NCBI RefSeq assembly: GCF_016756395.1
Contig: NZ_AP018365.1
Location: forward strand, 5,273,001 to 5,337,000
Source: Streptomyces sp. SN-593
Lineage (GTDB): Bacteria; Actinomycetota; Actinomycetes; Streptomycetales; Streptomycetaceae
DNA: 64,000 nt
Direction: 5' to 3'
The notes under the pieces were generated by a model. That model was given only the letters and a program-made list of their open reading frames with translations, did no database searches and was not told the DNA's origin. Position numbers and translations under genes: made by a program. This document shows positions 33,149 through 40,944 of this stretch, piece after piece; within the stretch, counting starts at the first letter, position 1, and each line of letters opens with the position of its first letter.

Positions 33149-33162
33149 GGAGGCGACTCCTT
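33147..33162 (-). promoter_or_regulatory. hairpin sequestering ribosome-binding site and TTG start
   Basis: In the mRNA, AAGGAG (the Shine-Dalgarno) can pair perfectly with CUCCUU across a UCGC loop. The 3' arm includes the first two bases of the UUG start codon. The element sits directly after the riboswitch aptamer and is a candidate translational expression platform. Confidence 0.55.
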
Positions 33163-33169
33163 CCGTGGA

Positions 33170-33302
33170 CCGCCGACCGGGTTAGCTGACGGGTTCGGGC
33201 GGGGAAGGTCGCCCTACGGGGCCGGCGCTCGTCGCGTCTGCCCCGATTCACCCCGAAGTGCTCCTGGGTCCCCGGCTCCGGCCGGTGGCCGGATTAGGCG
33301 GA
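33170..33302 (-). ncRNA. c-di-AMP riboswitch (ydaO-yuaA class)
   Basis: On the minus strand the leader shows the conserved blocks of this class in order: CCTAATCCGGCC, GCCGGGGACCCAGGAGC, GGGGTGAATCGGGGC, then GGGCGACC, GAACCCGTCAGCTAACCCGG and a closing GGCGG that pairs with CCGCC at the 5' end. The element ends about 20 nt before the start codon of a secreted NlpC/P60 hydrolase, the usual actinobacterial target. High c-di-AMP normally turns such genes off. Confidence 0.93.
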
Positions 33303-33488
33303 GGCGGTGCGCTGCCGGACCGTTGCCGGCGGGAGGCGGACCACCTAGCGGGCTACCGTAGTCAACTTCGCGGCATCTTGGGAAGTTTGGATTGCAATGT
33401 GACCGAAATCGCTTTGTGACCTTGGGTTTTACCGGAGGGCTCGACGGACATCCGGGTCATGCGGTGGCGACACGGACGACAGCTGCCA

Positions 33489-34622
33489 TTACGGGCGGAC
33501 GGCCGCGTAGAAGGGCATCTCGGTGATGGGGGCGATCTTCACCACGGTGCCGGTGTGCGGGGCGTGGATCATCTCGCCGTCGCCGATGTAGAGCCCGACG
33601 TGGCTCACGTCGCTGTAGAAGAAGATCAGGTCGCCCGGCTGGAGGTCGGACTCCGCCACCCTGGTGCCCACGTTCACCTGGTCGTAGGTGGTGCGCGGCA
33701 GGTCGATCCCGGCGGCCTTGTAGGCGGCCTGGGTCAGCCCCGAGCAGTCGTAGGAGTCCGGGCCGGTGGCGCCCCACACGTACGGCTTGCCGAGCTGCTT
33801 GCGGGCGAAGGCGATGGCCTGTTCGGCGGCGGTGGATCCGGCCGTCGAGGTGGTCGTGGTGGTGGTCGCGCTCGCCGCGGCCGCCGCCTTGGCCGCCGCC
33901 GCCTGCTTCGCCTTCTCCTGGGCCGCGAGCTTCTCGGCCTTCGCCTTGGCGGCCGCCTCCTGCTGCGCCTGCAACTGCGCCAGCCGCTTCTTCTCCTGGG
34001 CGTTGAGGCTGTTGAGGAGTTTCTGCGCGGCGCCGAGCTTCGTCTGCACGTCCTGCTTGGCGGACTTCAGCACGCCCTGCTGGGCGGTCAGCGTGGCCAG
34101 GCTCTTGGCCGCCTCGACCCGCTGCTGGGTCACCGCGACCTGCTGGGTCTGGTACGCCTCGACCGCGGCGTGCTCGCGCTTGCCCATCACGTCCGTCAGG
34201 TGCACCTCGTCGGCAAGGTCCTGCGGGTCGCCCGACAGCAGGTAGCGGCTGGTGGTCAGGTCGCCGCCGCTGCGGTACTGCGCCGCCGCGAACTCGCCCA
34301 GCACGCGCCGGGAGTCGTTGAGCTGCTGCGTCTTCCGGGCGACCTGCGCGAGCAGCTTGTTGACCTTGGTGTTCTGCCGGTCGGTCTGCTCCTGCGCCTG
34401 GTCGTACTTCTGGGTGGCCGCCTCGGCCTGCTGGTCGAGCGTGTCGACCTGCTTCTTGACCTCGCTGATCGACGGCTGCGCGGGCTTCGCCGGAGCGGGC
34501 GTGGCGCTCGCGCTCTCGCTGAGCAGCGTGACGGTGGCCAGCGCGGCCGTGGTGATCCCCACGGCCGCGCGCGGCCCGGGGGTGCTCAGGAGCGCGGTAC
34601 GAGCCTTACGGTGCGTCGCCAT
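33489..34622 (-). CDS. secreted NlpC/P60 peptidoglycan hydrolase
   Basis: 377 residues, the closest paralogue of the riboswitch-controlled neighbour. The signal peptide region (about 19-45, VGITTAALATVTLLSESASA) is followed by a coiled coil with KKQVDTLDQQAEAATQKYDQ, an Ala/Lys-rich helix (about 210-240) and the NlpC/P60 domain with Cys293 in YDCSGLTQAAY, SHVGLYIGDG and HAPHTG. ATG 34622 has GAGAGGAG 10-12 nt upstream; the frame is open for another 83 codons but that part is not signal-like. Unlike its paralogue it has no riboswitch in the 289-bp region shared with the divergent pcrA gene. Confidence 0.92.
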   Translation of the reverse strand: MATHRKARTALLSTPGPRAAVGITTAALATVTLLSESASATPAPAKPAQPSISEVKKQVDTLDQQAEAATQKYDQAQEQTDRQNTKVNKLLAQVARKTQQLNDSRRVLGEFAAAQYRSGGDLTTSRYLLSGDPQDLADEVHLTDVMGKREHAAVEAYQTQQVAVTQQRVEAAKSLATLTAQQGVLKSAKQDVQTKLGAAQKLLNSLNAQEKKRLAQLQAQQEAAAKAKAEKLAAQEKAKQAAAAKAAAAASATTTTTTSTAGSTAAEQAIAFARKQLGKPYVWGATGPDSYDCSGLTQAAYKAAGIDLPRTTYDQVNVGTRVAESDLQPGDLIFFYSDVSHVGLYIGDGEMIHAPHTGTVVKIAPITEMPFYAAVRP

Positions 34623-34911
34623 GGCGGGCGGACTCCTCTCGGACGCTGCCGGTGCCGGCTGGTGCGGCACGCTAGCCAAAGCCCGGCACGGCTGGGAAGG
34701 GCGATGTCCGACAAGGCCCGATACCTTTTCGTCATCTTCCGCCGGCGCCGCCGCGCGGTCACGCAGCGTCGCCCCCGGGCTACCCGGGCCCGGCCCTTCC
34801 GGTGCGTACGGCCCGCCGTTCCCGTCGTGCGCCCGGCCCGGCCGCGAGGCGCCGTCGCCGTCGTCGTACACCCGTCGGGGATCACGGAACAGCCCTTAGA
34901 CTCGGGAGGCG

Positions 34912-37416
34912 ATGAGCAGCCTCTTTGACGACAACTTCCTGGACGGTCTGGACGCGGCCCACGGGCCCTCCGACGGCGGGCAGCCTCCGCCGCCCGAGGA
35001 CGGCCCCGGTGGCGAGGAGGTCCCGCACGACCTGTTCCAGGGGCGGTACGACGACCCGCCCGCCCACGACGCGCACTACCGCAACGGCGCGGCGCGCCCC
35101 GTGCTCGACCCCGCGCAGCTCGTCGCGGGGCTCAACGAGCAGCAGCGCGCCGCCGTGGAGCACCACGGCGGGCCGCTGCTCATCGTCGCCGGCGCAGGCT
35201 CCGGCAAGACCCGCGTGCTCACCCACCGCATCGCCCACCTGCTCGCCGCGCGCGACGTGCACCCGGGCTCCATCCTCGCGATCACCTTCACCAACAAGGC
35301 CGCGGGCGAGATGAAGGAGCGCGTGGAGGAGCTCGTCGGCCCGCGCGCCAACGCGATGTGGGTCTCGACCTTCCACAGCGCCTGCGTGCGCATCCTGCGC
35401 CGCGAGTCCAAGACGCTCGGCTTCACCTCGTCGTTCTCGATCTACGACGCCACCGACGCGCGCCGCCTGATGGCCCTGGTCTGCCGCGACCTGGACCTCG
35501 ACCCCAAGCAGTTCCCGCCGAAGTCGTTCAGCGCGCAGGTCTCCAACCTGAAGAACGAACTGGTCGACCACGAGACGTTCGCCGCCCGGGCGGGCGCGTC
35601 CGGAGGCTCCGGGGGGCTCTTCGAGCGGAAGCTCGCCGAGGCGTACGCGATGTACCAGGCCCGGCTGCGCGACGCGAACGCGCTGGACTTCGACGACATC
35701 ATCATGACCACCGTCAACCTGCTCCAGGCGTTCCCCGACGTCGCCGACCACTACCGGCGGCGGTTCCGGCACGTCATGGTCGACGAGTACCAGGACACCA
35801 ACCACGCGCAGTACACGCTGGTCCGCGAACTCGTCGGCACCGGCGAGGGCACGGCGGACGGTGCCCCGGGCATCCCGATGGCCGAGCTGTGCGTGGTCGG
35901 CGACGCCGACCAGTCGATCTACGCCTTCCGCGGCGCCACGATCCGCAACATCCTCCAGTTCGAGGAGGACTACCCGCAGGCCCGCACCATCCTGCTGGAG
36001 CAGAACTACCGCTCCACACAGAACATCCTCGGCGCCGCCAACGCCGTCATCGAGCGCAACGCCGGGCGGCGCGCGAAGAACCTGTGGACCGAGTCCGGCG
36101 AGGGCCCCGTCATCACCGGCTACGTCGCCGACCAGGAGCACGACGAGGCGCAGTACGTCGCCGAGGAGATCGACCGGCTCACCGACGCCGGCGACGCCCG
36201 CCCCGGCGACGTCGCGGTGTTCTACCGCACCAACGCCCAGTCCCGTGTCTTCGAGGAGATCTTCATCCGGGTCGGCCTGCCCTACAAGGTCGTCGGCGGC
36301 GTCCGCTTCTACGAGCGCCGCGAGGTCCGCGACGTGCTCGCCTACCTGCGCGTCCTCGCCAACCCCGAGGACGCGGTGCCGCTGCGCCGCATCCTGAACG
36401 TGCCCAAGCGCGGCATCGGCGAGCGCGCCGAGGCGATGATCGACGCACTCGGCCGACGCGAGCGGATCTCCTTCCCGCAGGCGCTGCGGCGCGTCGACGA
36501 GGCGTACGGCATGGCCGCGCGCTCGGCCAACGCGGTCAAGCGGTTCAACACCCTCATGGACGAGCTGCGCACCGTCGTGGAGTCCGGCGCGGGCCCCGCC
36601 GTCGTGCTGGAGGCGGTGCTGGAACGCACCGGCTACCTGGCCGAGTTGCAGGCGTCCACCGACCCGCAGGACGAGACCCGCGTCGAGAACCTCCAGGAAC
36701 TCGCCGCCGTCGCCCTGGAGTTCGAGCAGGAGCGGGAGGGCGAGGAGACCGGGTCGCTCGCCGAGTTCCTGGAGCGCGTCGCGCTGGTCGCCGACTCCGA
36801 CCAGATCCCCGACGCCCCCGACGGCGAGGAGGACACCGGCGGCGTGATCACCCTGATGACGCTGCACACCGCCAAGGGCCTGGAGTTCCCGGTGGTGTTC
36901 CTCACCGGCATGGAGGACGGCGTCTTCCCGCACATGCGCGCCCTCGGGCAGGTCAAGGAGCTGGAGGAGGAGCGGCGGCTGGCCTACGTCGGCATCACCC
37001 GCGCCCGCCGGCGGCTCTACGTGACCCGCTCGATGATGCGCAGTGCCTGGGGGCAGCCGTCCTACAACCCGCCCTCCCGCTTCCTGGAGGAGATCCCCGA
37101 GGCGCTCATCGAGTGGAAGCGGACCGGGCAGCCGGCCTCCGGCGGCGGGAGCGGGTCCAAGGCGGCCGCGTCCGTCGCGTCCTCCGTCGGCGCGCGCGGG
37201 CGCTCCGGCACCGGCGGCTTCGCCACGCGCCGCTCCGCCGGCGACCGCCCGGTGATCTCGCTGTCGGTCGGGGACCGCGTCACCCACGACCAGTTCGGGC
37301 TCGGCACCGTGATCGCGGTCACCGGCCGACCGGGCGACGAGAAGGCCACGATCGACTTCGGCGACGAGCGCCCCAAGCAACTGCTGCTGCGCTACGCCCC
37401 GGTCGAGAAGCTCTGA
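34912..37416 (+). CDS. pcrA: ATP-dependent DNA helicase PcrA/UvrD family
   Basis: 834-residue superfamily 1A helicase that unwinds DNA 3'-to-5' in repair and removes RecA or stalled complexes. The motifs run in order: Q motif LNEQQRAAVE, Walker A AGAGSGKT (94-100), ITFTNKAAGEMKER, Walker B VDEYQDTN (about 289-296), GDADQSIYAFRGA, NYRST, then FLTGMEDGVFPH and YVGITRARRRLYV. The C-terminal tail ends in a Tudor-like segment (VGDRVTHDQFGLGTVIAV) as in PcrA. The first 65 residues are an acidic, Pro-rich extension. ATG 34912 follows GGGAGGCG. TAGACT at 34897-34902 may be its -10 box, giving a very short leader. Confidence 0.96.
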   Translation: MSSLFDDNFLDGLDAAHGPSDGGQPPPPEDGPGGEEVPHDLFQGRYDDPPAHDAHYRNGAARPVLDPAQLVAGLNEQQRAAVEHHGGPLLIVAGAGSGKTRVLTHRIAHLLAARDVHPGSILAITFTNKAAGEMKERVEELVGPRANAMWVSTFHSACVRILRRESKTLGFTSSFSIYDATDARRLMALVCRDLDLDPKQFPPKSFSAQVSNLKNELVDHETFAARAGASGGSGGLFERKLAEAYAMYQARLRDANALDFDDIIMTTVNLLQAFPDVADHYRRRFRHVMVDEYQDTNHAQYTLVRELVGTGEGTADGAPGIPMAELCVVGDADQSIYAFRGATIRNILQFEEDYPQARTILLEQNYRSTQNILGAANAVIERNAGRRAKNLWTESGEGPVITGYVADQEHDEAQYVAEEIDRLTDAGDARPGDVAVFYRTNAQSRVFEEIFIRVGLPYKVVGGVRFYERREVRDVLAYLRVLANPEDAVPLRRILNVPKRGIGERAEAMIDALGRRERISFPQALRRVDEAYGMAARSANAVKRFNTLMDELRTVVESGAGPAVVLEAVLERTGYLAELQASTDPQDETRVENLQELAAVALEFEQEREGEETGSLAEFLERVALVADSDQIPDAPDGEEDTGGVITLMTLHTAKGLEFPVVFLTGMEDGVFPHMRALGQVKELEEERRLAYVGITRARRRLYVTRSMMRSAWGQPSYNPPSRFLEEIPEALIEWKRTGQPASGGGSGSKAAASVASSVGARGRSGTGGFATRRSAGDRPVISLSVGDRVTHDQFGLGTVIAVTGRPGDEKATIDFGDERPKQLLLRYAPVEKL

Positions 37417-37419
37417 ACG

Positions 37420-37444
37420 GCGCCGGCCCGGCACGGGCCGGCGC
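37420..37444. terminator. bidirectional terminator between pcrA and the M23 peptidase gene
   Basis: GCGCCGGCCCG and CGGGCCGGCGC form an 11-bp perfect stem with a 3-nt loop, starting 4 nt after the pcrA stop and ending 3 nt before the convergent gene's stop. Confidence 0.8.
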
Positions 37445-37446
37445 GG

Positions 37447-38931
37447 CTACCTCGGGTCCAGCCCGTGGGACAGCAGCCAGGGCAGCGGGTCGATGGGCGT
37501 GCCGCCGTTCGGCCGGACCTCCAGGTGCAGGTGCGGCCCGGTGGTGTTGCCGGTGTTGCCGGAGTAGGCGATGACGGTTCCCGCCTTCACCTTGCCGGAC
37601 CGGATCTTGGTGCTGCTCAGGTGGCAGTACCAGGTCTCGGTGCCGTCGGGCGCGGTGACGATCGCCATGTTGCCGTAGGAGCTGTTCCACTGGGTGCGCA
37701 CGGTGCCGTCGGTCACGGCCATCACCGGCGTGCCGACCTGCACGGGGAAGTCGATGCCGGTGTGCAGGGCCATCCAGTGCTCGCCGGACTGCCCGAAGTA
37801 GGCGCTCAGCCCCTTCTGCTTCACCGGCAGCACGAACTTCGGCCGCAGCGCCTCCTTGCGGGCGGCCGCGGCGGCCGCGGCCTTCTTCGCCGCCGCCTGC
37901 CGGTCCGCGAGGTCCACCCGCTCCTGGGAGCGGCTGGCACGCGTGGCGAAGTCGTCGGCGTCCTGGCTCACCCCGCTCAACTGCCGGTCGAGTTGCGTGG
38001 TCGGCGCCTTGGTGTCGGCCGCGTCGGCCGTCGTGGCCGACGCGTCGTGGGCCGACCCGACCTCGCCGTACGCCGCGGCGCCGACCGCCGCGACGCCCAT
38101 CACGGCCACCGACGGCACCCCGACGGTCATCAGCGCCGAGCGCCGGGCCGGCTTGCGCCGGCGGCTGCGGGCGGTGGGCACCTCGTCGTCGGTGAAGTCG
38201 TGGCGCACGGGCGTGTCGTCCGCGGGCGCGCCGAACGCGAACTGCGCGTCGAGCAGCGCGGTGTCGTCGGGCGCGGGCCCGGGGGCGACGGGCAGGACCG
38301 CCGCCATGGCGGCGGTCGACGTGGCCGCGGGGTCGGCGGCCGGCCCGTACACGGACGCGTACCCGGCGGCGGTGTCGCCGGCGGGCGCTTCGTACGTCCC
38401 GGGCGCGTCATAGCTCCCGGGGGCCCCGAACGGCGCGCTCACCTGCTCGTACACCCCGGTGTCGCCGCCGCTGTCGTACCCGTAGCCGTACCCGTCGTAG
38501 AGCGGGTAGGCGCCGGAGTCCCACTCCTGCTGCTGCGGGGGGACCTGCTGGGCGGCGGTCTGCCAGGCGGAGGTGTCGTACGTGCCGGTGTCGTCGTACG
38601 TGGTGCCGGTGCCGGCCGCCGCGGCGTACGGGTCGTAGACGGGCTGGGTGCCCGTGTCGTAGCCGTAGGCGGGGTAGGCGTACGTCCCGGTGTCGTACCC
38701 GCTGGGGTCGTAGCCGCCGGGCGGGGCCTGCCGGGGCGCGTTCGGGTCGTACCCGTAGGCGTACTGCTCGTCGTACGGCGCGGCCTGCTGCGGGACGGAG
38801 GCGTAGCTGTAGCTGCCGGTCGTGTCGTCCGCGTATGCGGTGCCCACGGCCGGGTAGGAACCCGGGGGGTAGGCGTCGTACGCGTGGGCGTCGTGGTCGG
38901 AGGCGTACTCCGACGGGTGACGTTGGTTCAC
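37447..38931 (-). CDS. M23 family (LytM-type) metallopeptidase with Tyr/Gly/Asp-rich tail
   Basis: 494 residues. The C-terminal M23 domain (about 370-494) keeps the zinc ligands: HTGIDFPV, then HLHLEVRPNG. It would cut Gly or stem peptides in the cell wall. A transmembrane or signal-anchor segment (about 268-290, VGVPSVAVMGVAAVGAAAYG) precedes a coiled coil (about 310-350, RSQERVDLADRQAAAKKAAA). The first 180 residues are an unusual Tyr/Asp/Gly/Pro tail with repeated YDTGT, YDPY and YGYGYD words, predicted intrinsically disordered and cytoplasmic. GTG 38931 has GAAAGAGAAG upstream. A TTGTCC-N18-TACAGT promoter precedes it. Confidence 0.88.
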   Translation of the reverse strand: MNQRHPSEYASDHDAHAYDAYPPGSYPAVGTAYADDTTGSYSYASVPQQAAPYDEQYAYGYDPNAPRQAPPGGYDPSGYDTGTYAYPAYGYDTGTQPVYDPYAAAAGTGTTYDDTGTYDTSAWQTAAQQVPPQQQEWDSGAYPLYDGYGYGYDSGGDTGVYEQVSAPFGAPGSYDAPGTYEAPAGDTAAGYASVYGPAADPAATSTAAMAAVLPVAPGPAPDDTALLDAQFAFGAPADDTPVRHDFTDDEVPTARSRRRKPARRSALMTVGVPSVAVMGVAAVGAAAYGEVGSAHDASATTADAADTKAPTTQLDRQLSGVSQDADDFATRASRSQERVDLADRQAAAKKAAAAAAARKEALRPKFVLPVKQKGLSAYFGQSGEHWMALHTGIDFPVQVGTPVMAVTDGTVRTQWNSSYGNMAIVTAPDGTETWYCHLSSTKIRSGKVKAGTVIAYSGNTGNTTGPHLHLEVRPNGGTPIDPLPWLLSHGLDPR

Positions 38932-38974
38932 CGCCAGCTTCTCTTTCGCCTAGGCAGCAGGAGAATCAGCGGCG

Positions 38975-39004
38975 ACTGTAGCCCTCCGTACCGGGTGCGG
39001 ACAA
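38975..39004 (-). promoter_or_regulatory. promoter of the M23 peptidase gene
   Basis: On the minus strand TTGTCC (38999-39004) and TACAGT (38975-38980) are 18 bp apart, close to the housekeeping consensus. They lie about 45 nt before the GTG at 38931. Confidence 0.55.
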
Positions 39005-39070
39005 TCTTCCGGCCGGACCTGACGCCCGCCTTGCCCGGTGTTCGGTTGGTATTCGACCGTTATGTGTCCG

Positions 39071-39985
39071 TTATGCGGCGTCGATGGCGTCGGGCAGCGG
39101 GCCCGCTCCGGACAGGGCTCGCCTGACCTCCGCGGCCACCGAGCCGTGCACGGGAAGGGCCAGGTGGCCGATTCCGCGCACCCTGATGTTGGCGACGGAC
39201 AGGTCCGGGTGTTCGAGGCGCGCCGACCCGGTGGGGATCATGAACTCGTCCAGGTCGCTCCAGAAGGCCGCGAACCGGGTCCGGCAGCCGGGCGCGGGCG
39301 CCGCCAGCTCCTCCAGCACGGGCGAGCCCGGCCGCATCTGGCGGGCCAGCGGGTGGGGTGCGAGGGCGGGCACCGCGCGGGTGCCGGAGTGCGGGGTGCC
39401 CAGGGTGACCACGGTGCGCACCCGGGCGTCACCGCCCAGGCACTGGACGTGGTAGCGGGCGACCAGGCCGCCCAGACTGTGGCCCACGATGTCCACCCGC
39501 GCGTGCCCGGACTCCGCGCAGACCCGCTCGATGTGCGGGCCGAGCATCGCCGCGGCGGTGCGGATGTCGCCGGTCAGCGGGGAGTAGTTGAGGGCCTGGA
39601 CCCGGGTCCAGCCGTGCCGCAGCAGCGACCGGCGCAGCAGGGTGAAGGCCGAGCGGTTGTCCACGAAGCCGTGCAGCAGCAGGACCGGGGGGTGCGCCCG
39701 CCCCTGGTCGGGCGGGTCCGTGGCGCGGCGCGTGCCGAGGGTGTCGTCGGCGGGCGCGCGCGGCGGGGTCGGCACGCGCTCGGGCAGGATGCCGGTGGGG
39801 TAGAGCAGCAGGTGGCCGGCGAACAGGGCGAGGTCGATCGCGGCGACCTTGGCCAGTTCCGCGCTGTGCCCGCTCCACAGCGCGCCGCTCCACAGGGCGT
39901 GGCCGGGGATGCGGCCGAGGTGGCCGGAGGGCTCCTGGGGTGTCGGTCCCGGGGCCGGCTCGCTGTCCGAGGACGGGGCTGCCAT
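39071..39985 (-). CDS. alpha/beta-hydrolase lipase/esterase
   Basis: 304-residue hydrolase with the lipase signature VDIVGHSLGGLVARYH (nucleophile Ser170), an oxyanion-hole region VLLLHGFVDNRSAF (about 101-114), LGTPHSGT, and a His near the end in RVRGIGHLALPVHG. It resembles actinobacterial triacylglycerol lipase/acyltransferase-like proteins. There is one hydrophobic stretch (about 46-66, VAAIDLALFAGHLLLYPTG) instead of a cleaved signal peptide, suggesting membrane anchoring. ATG 39985 has GGGAGGT upstream. It is divergent from icmB across a 360-bp region. Confidence 0.85.
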   Translation of the reverse strand: MAAPSSDSEPAPGPTPQEPSGHLGRIPGHALWSGALWSGHSAELAKVAAIDLALFAGHLLLYPTGILPERVPTPPRAPADDTLGTRRATDPPDQGRAHPPVLLLHGFVDNRSAFTLLRRSLLRHGWTRVQALNYSPLTGDIRTAAAMLGPHIERVCAESGHARVDIVGHSLGGLVARYHVQCLGGDARVRTVVTLGTPHSGTRAVPALAPHPLARQMRPGSPVLEELAAPAPGCRTRFAAFWSDLDEFMIPTGSARLEHPDLSVANIRVRGIGHLALPVHGSVAAEVRRALSGAGPLPDAIDAA

Positions 39986-40345
39986 AGCCCACCTCCCGTC
40001 GCGGCGCCCGGGTCGTCGTCGACCCGCGGTGCCCTCAGCGGGAGCCGGAGCGGATGCCGCACCGCCCCGCCCTGCGGCTCGATACGCGGCGGTGCGGCGT
40101 CCTGGCTGCGGCTCTCGAAGGAACGAGCCGGGCGTCCCCGTGCCTCCCGGCGTGTCCCTCGCCGGTCACCACGGGCAGCCCCGGCCCTTTCGGTGAATGT
40201 GTCCCACTGTGTGATTTCCCCCTCGCCGCCCGGCGTAAAACTGTCGGGCGCGGCGCGCGGGCGCTAACGTTCGTTTACACCTGCGGCTCGCTCACACCGC
40301 GCCACCCCATCCGGTGTGCCGCACCCCATGATCATGGAGGCAGTT
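39986..40345. other. 360-bp divergent intergenic region, lipase/icmB
   Basis: No gene seen. An AT-richer patch around 40230-40285 probably holds the icmB promoter: TAACGT at 40265-40270 is a plausible -10 box, with only a weak CTGTCG 18 bp upstream. A direct TGTGT repeat lies at about 40198-40213. No cobalamin riboswitch motif was found although icmB encodes a B12-binding protein. Confidence 0.4.
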
Positions 40346-40753
40346 ATGGGAGTGTCCGGACAGATCCGCGTGGTGGTCGCCAAGCCCGGGCTCGACGGCC
40401 ACGACCGCGGCGCCAAGGTGATCGCGCGCGCCCTGCGCGACGCGGGCATGGAGGTCATCTACACCGGCCTGCACCAGACCCCGGAGCAGGTGGTGGACAC
40501 CGCGATCCAGGAGGACGCCGACGCCATCGGCCTGTCCATCCTCTCCGGCGCCCACATGACGCTCTTCGCCAAGGTGGTCGAGCTGCTCCGCGAGCGCGAC
40601 GCCGAGGACATCAAGGTCTTCGGGGGCGGCATCATCCCCGAGGCCGACATCCCGCCGCTCACCGAGCTGGGCGTCGCCGCGATCTTCACCCCCGGCACCT
40701 CCACGGGCGAGGTCGTCGACTGGGTCAGGGCCAACATCGGCCAGGCCGCCTAG
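40346..40753 (+). CDS. icmB: isobutyryl-/methylmalonyl-CoA mutase small subunit (B12-binding)
   Basis: 135-residue stand-alone cobalamin-binding subunit. DGHDRG (residues 17-22) supplies His19, the lower axial ligand to cobalt, and SILSGAHM and GGGIIPEADI complete the B12 pocket. It pairs with a large catalytic subunit encoded elsewhere to interconvert isobutyryl-CoA and n-butyryl-CoA, linking valine breakdown to polyketide and fatty-acid precursors. The length and genome position fit Streptomyces icmB. ATG 40346 follows GGAGG at 40336-40340; earlier in-frame ATGs are too far. A REP-like palindromic element begins 2 nt after its stop. Confidence 0.9.
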   Translation: MGVSGQIRVVVAKPGLDGHDRGAKVIARALRDAGMEVIYTGLHQTPEQVVDTAIQEDADAIGLSILSGAHMTLFAKVVELLRERDAEDIKVFGGGIIPEADIPPLTELGVAAIFTPGTSTGEVVDWVRANIGQAA

Positions 40754-40754
40754 G

Positions 40755-40916
40755 GGCCTGTCCGGCGGATCCTGCCGGGCTCGCGGTGCCCGGCACCGCA
40801 CCTCCCCGCGCTGTCGAACCACCCACGGACGACCCGGTACGAGGATGTCTCTCCGCCGTGCGACGCACGGCACCGGACGCCGCGAGCCCGACCGGTACGA
40901 TCCGCCGGGCAGGCCC
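40755..40916. repeat. REP/MITE-like palindromic element, copy 1 (long form)
   Basis: The outer arms are inverted repeats: the left arm begins GGCCTGTCCGGCGGATCCTG and reaches GGGCTCGCGG, and the right arm is its imperfect complement (CCGCGAGCCC ... GATCCGCCGGGCAGGCC). About 90 bases of unique sequence lie between. The core CCTGTCCGGCGGATCCTG recurs at 55894 and 60177. Confidence 0.75.
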
Positions 40917-40944
40917 TGACCCGTCCCGCCGGACGGGCCCCGGG

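Noticed and set aside
34623..34871. 83-residue N-terminal extension of the third NlpC/P60 gene
   Set aside because: The signal peptide and a good ribosome-binding site fix the start at 34622; the upstream frame is Pro/Gly/Arg-rich and lies in the pcrA promoter region.
40000..40345. Cobalamin riboswitch before icmB
   Set aside because: I looked for the conserved B12-box pattern because the product binds B12, but saw no such block; a plain promoter region is more likely.
40755..40916. Insertion sequence with terminal inverted repeats
   Set aside because: The element is only about 160 bp, encodes nothing and shows no clear target duplication; it fits a REP/MITE-like element better.
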